From the NCBI GenBank assembly GCA_009760885.1, contig CM019718.1:30279530-30343529 (forward strand): a stretch of 64,000 nucleotides of DNA, written 5' to 3'. Source of the DNA: Achatina immaculata. Lineage: Eukaryota > Mollusca > Gastropoda > Stylommatophora > Achatinidae. Positions 51,701-60,700 of the stretch are shown here, piece by piece; the first letter of the stretch is position 1, and each line of letters starts with the position of its first letter. Both the position numbers and the translations under genes were made by a program. The notes under the pieces were generated by a model, which did not search any database, was not told the origin of the DNA, and saw only the letters and a list, made by a program, of their open reading frames with translations.

Positions 51701-54700
51701 AGATTTTTTTTTTGCGTGATTTAGACTTTTTTTGTCAGGTCAAGCTACTCTGGTGTGCATTTATTGAAGATGCAAAGGAACTGAATGGATTTCATCTCAC
51801 ATAGGTATTATAAAATTTGTCATGATATACAAAACTTTGTTGAGAATTAGATATCTCACAGTACAGAAGAGACTATCTCAATTCTCACAGGCACAAGTTG
51901 AAGAATGGGAGCGCAAGCTACAGGTTTTCTCTCGAACACTGGATGAGTGGTTGACATGTCAGAGAAACTGGTTGTACCTGGAGCAGATTTTTAGCACACC
52001 TGATATTCAGAGGTAGGATTCTGATAATATTCTCACACAAAACTGTAACAAAATAGTATTGAAGCTAGACTGCTCTAAAGACAAATGGTAATGATATCAA
52101 GTAAAGAGACCATGTACAAAAGTAATATCTTTGTAGAACAGCAGTGATAACAGATGACAAATGCAGGGAAACAAGATGTATAAACTGTGAAGAAGATCTG
52201 TACAAATAAAAGCCTGGATGAGGAAAGTAGTGCTATTATCTTATATCCTTCCCGTGCCATTAAACATCACATAGGGCTCGCAAGGTGGTTTGCCAGTTTT
52301 TCCTGTCTTCAGCAAGTCTTTCAACCTCATCAAGGGATTTTATGCCTGTTAATTTGGCCTCTCTTAACAATGTCTTCTTCAGAGTTTTACGCGATCTGCC
52401 TCTTTTTATTTGGCCTGTTGTGTTCCACTTGATAGCTTGTTTTGGGATTCTCTGACTGTTTCTTCTCATCACATGACCAACATATGTCCATCTCCTTTTC
52501 CTGATCACCCATGAGATTGGTTGTTGTTCAGTCATCTGTCTTATCTCTGCATTGATCTTGAATTCGTTCCACTTGATGCAGAGTATTTTCCTTAAGCATT
52601 TGTATTCAAAAGCGTCTAATTTCTTGTCCATTTCTTTAGTTGTTTTCCAGCTTTCACATGCGTAAATGAGAGTGGATGTTACATTTGAAGTGAATAGTCT
52701 TAACTTGGTTTTTGTGCTTATAACTTTTGAATGCCATATGTTCTCAAGATTCTTGAAAATCGATGCTGCTTTTGCAATTCTGATTCTAACTTCCTTTCTA
52801 GTGTCACCATCCTGGTCTATGTAGCTGCCAAGGTATGCAAATTGACTGACTTCTTCATTATCTGTCCTTTCTATGTGTATTTTTCTATTTTGATTAATGG
52901 GAAGTTTCATTATTTTTGTTTTGTCCTTGTTAATTTCAAGTCCTATTTTGCTAGCCGGTGAAGACAGGATATCCGTTTTTTTCTTGCATGGAATTCACAT
53001 TGTTACTGATAAGAGTTATGTCATCAGCAAAATCAAGATCTTCTAGTTGGGTTCCATGTACCCAGTCAATACCTGTGTTACCTGTGCAGCATTTTTTTCA
53101 TTTTGAAGTCTATTGTAATTCCAAAGAGCAAATGATGCAGTATACATCCTTGTTTCATAAGGAAATTCTGTTTCAATCTGGAACCATTCACTCATCCCTT
53201 CTTCTGTTTTGACTGCACAAACAGTGCTATTATAGAGATCTGTATTACCCTATACTTGTGAGACATAGTTAGATCTGAGAAGAAAGTCTCATTATCACCA
53301 CAAAACTAGTTCTGGTAGAAAATTCCAACATTTTTGACCATAGGTTTTGCACACCTGAAGAAAGACCAGTCCTAGTTATGTTGTACGTGTTTCTTTCTTT
53401 TTTTTTCATTTATGCCCTTCAATGTTGTCAGTTATTGTACACTAAAGGATATATTGAAGAGGAGATCTGTTAATATTGTGAATGCAGTGATGATACGTCT
53501 GATGAACTAAATAACTTTCATGCTGTTCTTCTCAGAAGGGCAGAATGTTAGATGGGCCTGCGTGCTCAATTCTTAACCCTTTGAAAATAAAGTTCATTCG
53601 TTCGTTTGTTTGTTCTCTCTGTCTAATGTTTGAGCTTCGTTTCAAGTTCACCTTCCTGAGTTGTTAACCCAGAAGTGTATCTTTTTGAGGTCATCAGCTG
53701 CACTGTCTTCCAGAAATGTCAGGTGCTTGCATCTCTTAGTTGCACTCATCTTTGAGCTGTAGCTGTGGACACCCAGTTGTTATTTTGTCAGATGCTAGTT
53801 GCCTGTAAACAGTGTCTTTAATGAGTGAATCAGTCATTCATTTGCTGGACATGTCCAAGCCAGGATAACTTGTGCCAACTAAGCAGAATATGTGGTCTTG
53901 AAATGTTGGCATGTGATAGGTTTGTATCTTAGCATGTCCTAAATGCTAGCCACATTTCATTTTCTTATTGGTGGAATCGTGTAATGTCCTCAGGCAGCTT
54001 CCAGTGGAGTACAAACTGTTCATGACAGTGGACAAAGCGTGGAAGGACATCATGAGAAGAACGGCAGATCGTCCCAATGCTCTGAAGTCAGCTATCACAC
54101 CAGGAACTCTGGATACATTGCAGATGTGCAATGCCAATTTGGAGAAAATACAGAGATGTCTTGAGGTACTTCTTGTGCAGTTTCACATGTGTTTTATCAT
54201 GCAGTTTCTACAAACAACATTCATTAATTACTGTTTTGTTGTTTCATCTTGTGATTCAGATAATGTAAAAGTGTATGTTATTATTTCACGGGTAGTTTTC
54301 ATATTGGCTTTGATAAGTCCTTTTTTAATATTCTTCCAACTGAATTTGGTGAGCATTCAGTCGAGAAGTAGAAATGACAATCTACAGTGGAACCTTCTTG
54401 ATATATTCTGCTTCGCATTTTTTTGTTCAAAAGTTCAAACTCCCACTTGTACTAGCTAAATTTTCCTAGTTATTACTTGTTTCATGTATAAACTAGATTA
54501 CTGTTATATCACTCTCTCTCCTTTCTGTGGTCCCTCCCCCACCCTTATGGCCACCCATCACACCTCATAAGTCTCCATTTAAACATTCTCAACACTCCAC
54601 TCTGTGAATTTCTGGACACAGCCTCTTACAAGTCACAGTTACGTGCTATATTTATTTTATTTTATTCTCTTTTTTTTCCATTCCTATTTTTTACATAGCA

Positions 54701-57700
54701 TTCATGTGAATTTATACTTTATCATTTTATCTCTATTTCTTCATTCTTTGTGTTTTTGTGTGATTAAGGTTCACACCAAAATGGCACAACTGTGTGGTCA
54801 TTAATTAATAAAGCTGTTCCTACTTTTTTCCCAGCTTATCACATTTTGTTATCACAGCTTTACTGCATTGGCATCATGTATAATTATATACTTAGTTGTG
54901 TATATTATATGCCAATTATTCATGTGTTACTTGTTTCATGATTCTTTTGAACATTCTGAATAAGGGACATCAGGTGATGGTCAATCCCATGAATAAGGGA
55001 CATCATAAGATGGTCATTTCCATGAATATGGATATAATGTGATGGTCATTCCCATGAATATAGGACATTATATGATGCTCAGTCATATAAGAAGGGACAT
55101 CATGTAATGGTCAGTCCTGTAAATATGGGACATCACATGATGGCCAGTCCCACAAATAATGGACTTCACCTGAGTCCAGAGTGGGTGAATGAAAAAAAGT
55201 TACATTTTGTTAAACAGAGAAAAAAATATTCAGTACAAACTGGATTTTTTTTTTTTTTGCACATTTTTAACAGGATTACCTAGAAACTAAGCGGTTCATT
55301 TTCCCAAGATTTTACTTCCTAAGTAACGATGAGTTACTGGATATTTTGGCTCAGTCTAAGGATCCAAATGCTGTACAGGTAAGATAGCTGTAACTTCAAC
55401 AAATATTTTATACTGAAGTGAATAAAGTCCTGCATCAGACTGAATCATTTCATGTTTGTAATACTGTATTTTAACATTGTATTTCAGACTGTATATTCAT
55501 TCATTCATTCATTCATTCATTCATTCATTCATTCATTCATTTGCACATTCCTTGTGGAACTTTGCCTCCTTAACAGCACTCCTGTAGGCCTCTTGGTTGT
55601 GAGCAAGATGGCCTGCTGCTGATGTATCCATTTGCAGATCATCAATGATGTCTTGCAGCCATCTTTGCCTTGGTCTTCATCTCTTTCTTTTTCCCATTAT
55701 GTACCCTTCCATGACGGTCTTCTCTAAATTATCATGACGCTTAATGTGTCCAAAATATTTAAGTTTTCTCTGTTTAATCCTCTTTACTAGCCAGCCTTCT
55801 TCAGTATTAAATTCTTGTAGTATGGATATATTTGTTCTTTTTTGTGTCCATGATATTTGAATAACTCTTCTGTAGCATTTACATTCAAAGGCATTTATGT
55901 GTTTCTCAGCTGTTTTGTTAAGTGTCCAAGTCTCACAGGCATATGTTGAAATGGGAAAGATGCATGCCCTTAAAAATCTTATTTTTGTAGTTCTGTCTGT
56001 TCCTCTCCACAGATTATTTAGTTGTTTTACTTTCTGAAGAGCGATAGATGTCCTCCTTTTAATTTCCCTCATTGTATCTCCATTATTAGTTAGTAGTGAT
56101 CCAAAATATTCAAAACTCTCCACTTCTTCCAATTTTTCCTCATTGAAACATATTTCAGCTGCCTTGTTTGTTTTGTCAGTTGTCATCAATTTAGTTTTCT
56201 TTGCATTAAGATAGAGGTTTTGCTCTTCGCTGTTCTTACGGACTGATATAATTAATTTTTCCATTCCTTTTTGTGTTGTGGACAGTAATACTATGTCATC
56301 AGCATATCTAATCTCTGGTATTTCACAACCTCCAATTGTTATAGCATCATAATATTCTTTGTCTACATCTTCCCTAACATTCCTCATTATATTTTCAGTA
56401 TACAAGTTAAATAAGTAAGGCGACAATATGCACCCCTGATGGACCCCTTGTTTTATGTCAAACCAAGTTGTTGTTTCACCATTTATTCTTACTGCTGCTT
56501 GTTGGTCTGGATACAGCAGTGATGTTAATTGTATCAGATGTGTTGGAAATCCCATTTTTTCCATTATTTCCCAACATTTCTGGTGTTGTACACAATCAAA
56601 TGCCTTTGAGTAGTCTGTAAAAGATAAATATAGATTCACATTAAACTCTCTGCATTTCTCTGTTATTAATCTTATATTGAATATATGATCTCTTGATCCT
56701 CTTACTTGCCTGAAACCTGCTTGGACCATATTGACTTCTTCTATTTTCTTATGAAGTCTACCCATTATGATTTTTAACAGAATTTTACTGGCATGACTAA
56801 CCAGAACAACAGTTATGTATATTAAGTATACAGTAAAATTCTTTTAAATTTCAGTTTATTAATTTAATTAGGAGTAAACTGATTGTTTTAGAGAAATGTA
56901 CTTTTATTACAACCAGTGAACCTCAGCTAGTCAAAGACTGTCTAATCGCTGAGTAGTAATCTAAGTTAAATGGAGTAATAATGCAATCTGGCAGATTAGA
57001 CAGGGATCAGAAATTATCCTGGTGTGATAGTGTGAAGAATCTGGCCAACTGAATGAGTTAAGTGAGTTTCCCAGTACGATATTTAAGGGAGTTGGACACA
57101 GATATGGACACCAGCTTAACTGAGAAAATGGGGGGGGGGGGGTATATTTATACTTGTTGACAAAAAAAATGTGTGTTGTAATGATCTTTTGCCATCTGCT
57201 TGTCTAGTAATACAATCATGGAGTCTGGCATTTGTCATTTGCCAGTCAGTGCATTGATACATAGTGCCTATTATTTTTCTAACTGATTGCTAGCGTCAAA
57301 ATTACATCATGCACTTAATGATCTTAAATATACGTACAAGGGGGTGTAAAAACATACTGTAACTGATCATGATGCTGAGTTATACAAGTTGTATAACAAG
57401 CCAGATTGGGCATTGCATCTAAACCATTGGATGCTTCTATTGTTAATAAGAAGAAATTTCTACCTCTTGCCAGTTTTATGATTCTTGGTCTATTTGTATA
57501 AAGAGTATGGGAATAAGACATGTTGGGCTTACATATCTGTAGCAGTGGAGCTCTCTAAGAAGTTTGTAATAGCTCTACTCTTGGAATTAAAAAAAAAACA
57601 CTATCAAATCTCTGATATGATGCCTGTAGTTTAGGATATTCATTGCAGCTTTGGCTGCTAAGAGCTTGAGAAAACTAGTTAGTTATAGGCAGATGTGAAA

Positions 57701-60700
57701 ACAAAAGCTGAGTTTTTGATTACCATGCTACTTTAACATACCGAAGAAAAAGAGGTCAACGGCATGAAACTCTAAAGAGGACATTGTTAAGAGAAGCCAG
57801 TTTAGTGATGAAGTTGAAAGACTTGCCGAGAACAGGAAAACTTGGCAAAAACTATGTGAGATCTATGTGATGTTTAACGGCTCCTTGAAGGATGAAAGAT
57901 GTAAGATGCTCACTTTAGATGGTATGTAGAATAGAAGAAACTTACTTGTAAACATCAGATAATGCTATCTGTAATCCTTTTTTCATATTAACAAATCACT
58001 TTGCAAGTCAGTTATTGTTGGTTATTTTAAAATGGTTTACACTTTCTCTTTGCATTTTTTCCCACAGCCTCATCTTGTCAAATGTTTTGACAACATAAAG
58101 CAGTTGGATATTTGTTTTCTTCCACGGCAACCTCCTTCAGTCAGGTCAATGATATCATCAGAAAGAGAAATTGTTGCATTGCCCAGGTAGCACTTATCAT
58201 AACTTCACTGATCTTAGAAAATGATACTCACCATCATCATGTGCTATATTTCAAGGGAAGGTTGTGGTTGTGATATATCACCAACTTGTTCTGTCATTTG
58301 CCTTCAGAGTGAACATGGCTGGGTTGATTCCTGTTAATCAGCTGTCCACTTGTCTATGTTGACGTTTTCTTTTTTTTTTTGTTTTTCTTTCTTTCTCTTT
58401 TTTTTAAATTATAACAATCTTTCTGAACCTATTTGCCCCTACAGAACCCCTGCATTAAAATATTTATTGCCACACATTTTTCACTTCATGTGTCCTGCCC
58501 CCCCACCCCCAATCCCCAAAAGTTATCACCACGACACACACAATTTAGGATATACTAATTCTATCAAAGTTACTAATGTAGGCAGAAAAAAAATCGTTTT
58601 ACCTTTTAGTTTATCCAGTAGAGGCCACTGCCACTGAAAAGAAGAATGGTAAATGTATATAAAATGTTAATCAGGCATGGCTTGCGGCGTACAGCATGTG
58701 CAAGAGTAGGTTTTTTCTTCTCCTTGTGTAGAACTAAAAATTACTTTTTAACCAACCTGTCTTGGACAAAAGCAGAAGCACACAGCTAAGCCCCATGGTT
58801 CTGCAAGAAGTGCCTAGGAGAGACTTTTCAGTCATAATCTTTAGCAGATCTATTGAAGAACCCTAGGGTTTTGCAGAACCTGAGTTGAGAAACCCTGCAT
58901 TAAGTATTATTCTCATAATGTGCTCAAAATATTTTAATTGTTCATAAGTTTTCATTATTAATCTTTTTTTTTTCCAATATCAATTAATTCGATTTCTTTT
59001 GCTTTATTTTCTGTCCATGAAGTAAGCTCAGTTCTTCTCGAAGATCTGTTTTATTTTTTCATTGCAGTGTTTTAAAGTCCACTCTTCGACATTATTGATG
59101 AATGTGGAGCATGTGTGCAGCATTTGACATTTCTCATCTTCATTTGATGCCTCATATTTTTTGGAAATTAAGAATCTTTCTTAGTCTTTTAAAAGAGCAT
59201 TTAACCAGTTTTAGTTTTCTGTTGATTTCCATTTTACATTTTCCATTGTCTATTATCACAGGTCACAGGTAAATGAAAGTATATTTCTCCATTTGTTTTC
59301 ATGAATTTACAGATAGTTCTTTCTTGCAGATGACCATGACTTTTACCCATCTCTAGCATTTATTCCAGGTAAAATTCTTGACTTTTGCTGTTTGTGTTTG
59401 TCACAAGATTCTGCAAGTCTCTGGATCTTCTGTCGTAAATACAGTGTCACCTGCACGTCTTATGTTGTTAATCATTCTTCTGTTGATGGTTGATCTGGGA
59501 ATTTCATTAATATACTTGAAGACATTTTCTGTAAACATTCAACAAGTATGAATACAGTACACATCCTTGTCTAACTCCAGTTTTAATATAAGTGTGGGTG
59601 CCAGATCTTACAAGTACTTTGTATGGACTTCCAGTACACATTACATATTAATCTCATTTCTTTACCATATAAATTAATTTCTTTCTGGCATTCACTCAGT
59701 TGTTCATGTAATACTCTTTAAAAACTTTGTGTATAGTGAATGAAACAAACGTTAAGCAGCAGCTTTTTACTTAGCTGTCATTCTGATGCAGAATATGGTT
59801 CCCCTTGTTCCATTATTTGGTGAAATTCCAGACTGTTGATTACTGATTTCCTAATTTATTTCTGATATTCTTTCTTGAATGATCTTGAGTAGTATGTTAG
59901 TTACATGACTATTAAATTCATGCTTCTGAGATCAGTACATTCTACTGCTTTAGGAAAATTTTACTGAGTTTTTATCATCACTTTTTTGTCAGTTGTGACC
60001 AGTTTTTCCAACAGTGAGTATTGAGATCTGTCATTCGACTTATACAGTGTATATTTTCCTATTGCTCTTGCACTTGCCTGTAGTCTTGATTACAGAAGTC
60101 TGATTTGTCCATGAATCTCCTGCTGCTTACTTATATGTAAGGTATGCGTACAGTGTTGTCTGGTGTATTTTGCCTTTTATGATAATGTTTGCTATTTAGT
60201 GAGACATTTCCTTAACCAGATAAGGTACTTATCAGGTATCTATTTTTATTGGTGAAGTGTGCTAGATTTAAGGTATTACTCACTATCTTTATCATGAAAT
60301 TCTAGCTTTCTGCGCTCTGGCGTTAACTTAATTGGGAAAGTGCAGCGTTAGAATCGCACTGTGATGTAATTATGGACCTCATGTGGTTTAAAAAATAAAC
60401 TTTATATTTAGAGGGATGCCACATTTATTTGTTTAAAGTAATAATGTTAATGAAATATACAAATGTAACAAGAATGTTTATATTAACAGAAATCTGAGAG
60501 CTAGAGGTGCTGTTGAGCAGTGGCTTGGAACTGTTGAAGTGGCCATGTTTGAAACAATAAAGAAGTAAGTTTTTTTTTTTTTTTTAATTGTTACTTTCAG
60601 AATGTTATACATTGCCTCAGTAATTATTACCATGATAACAATGTTTGTGAATCATAGAAAATAGCAGCATTTGATCTGTAAGAAATTTTTGCAATTTGAG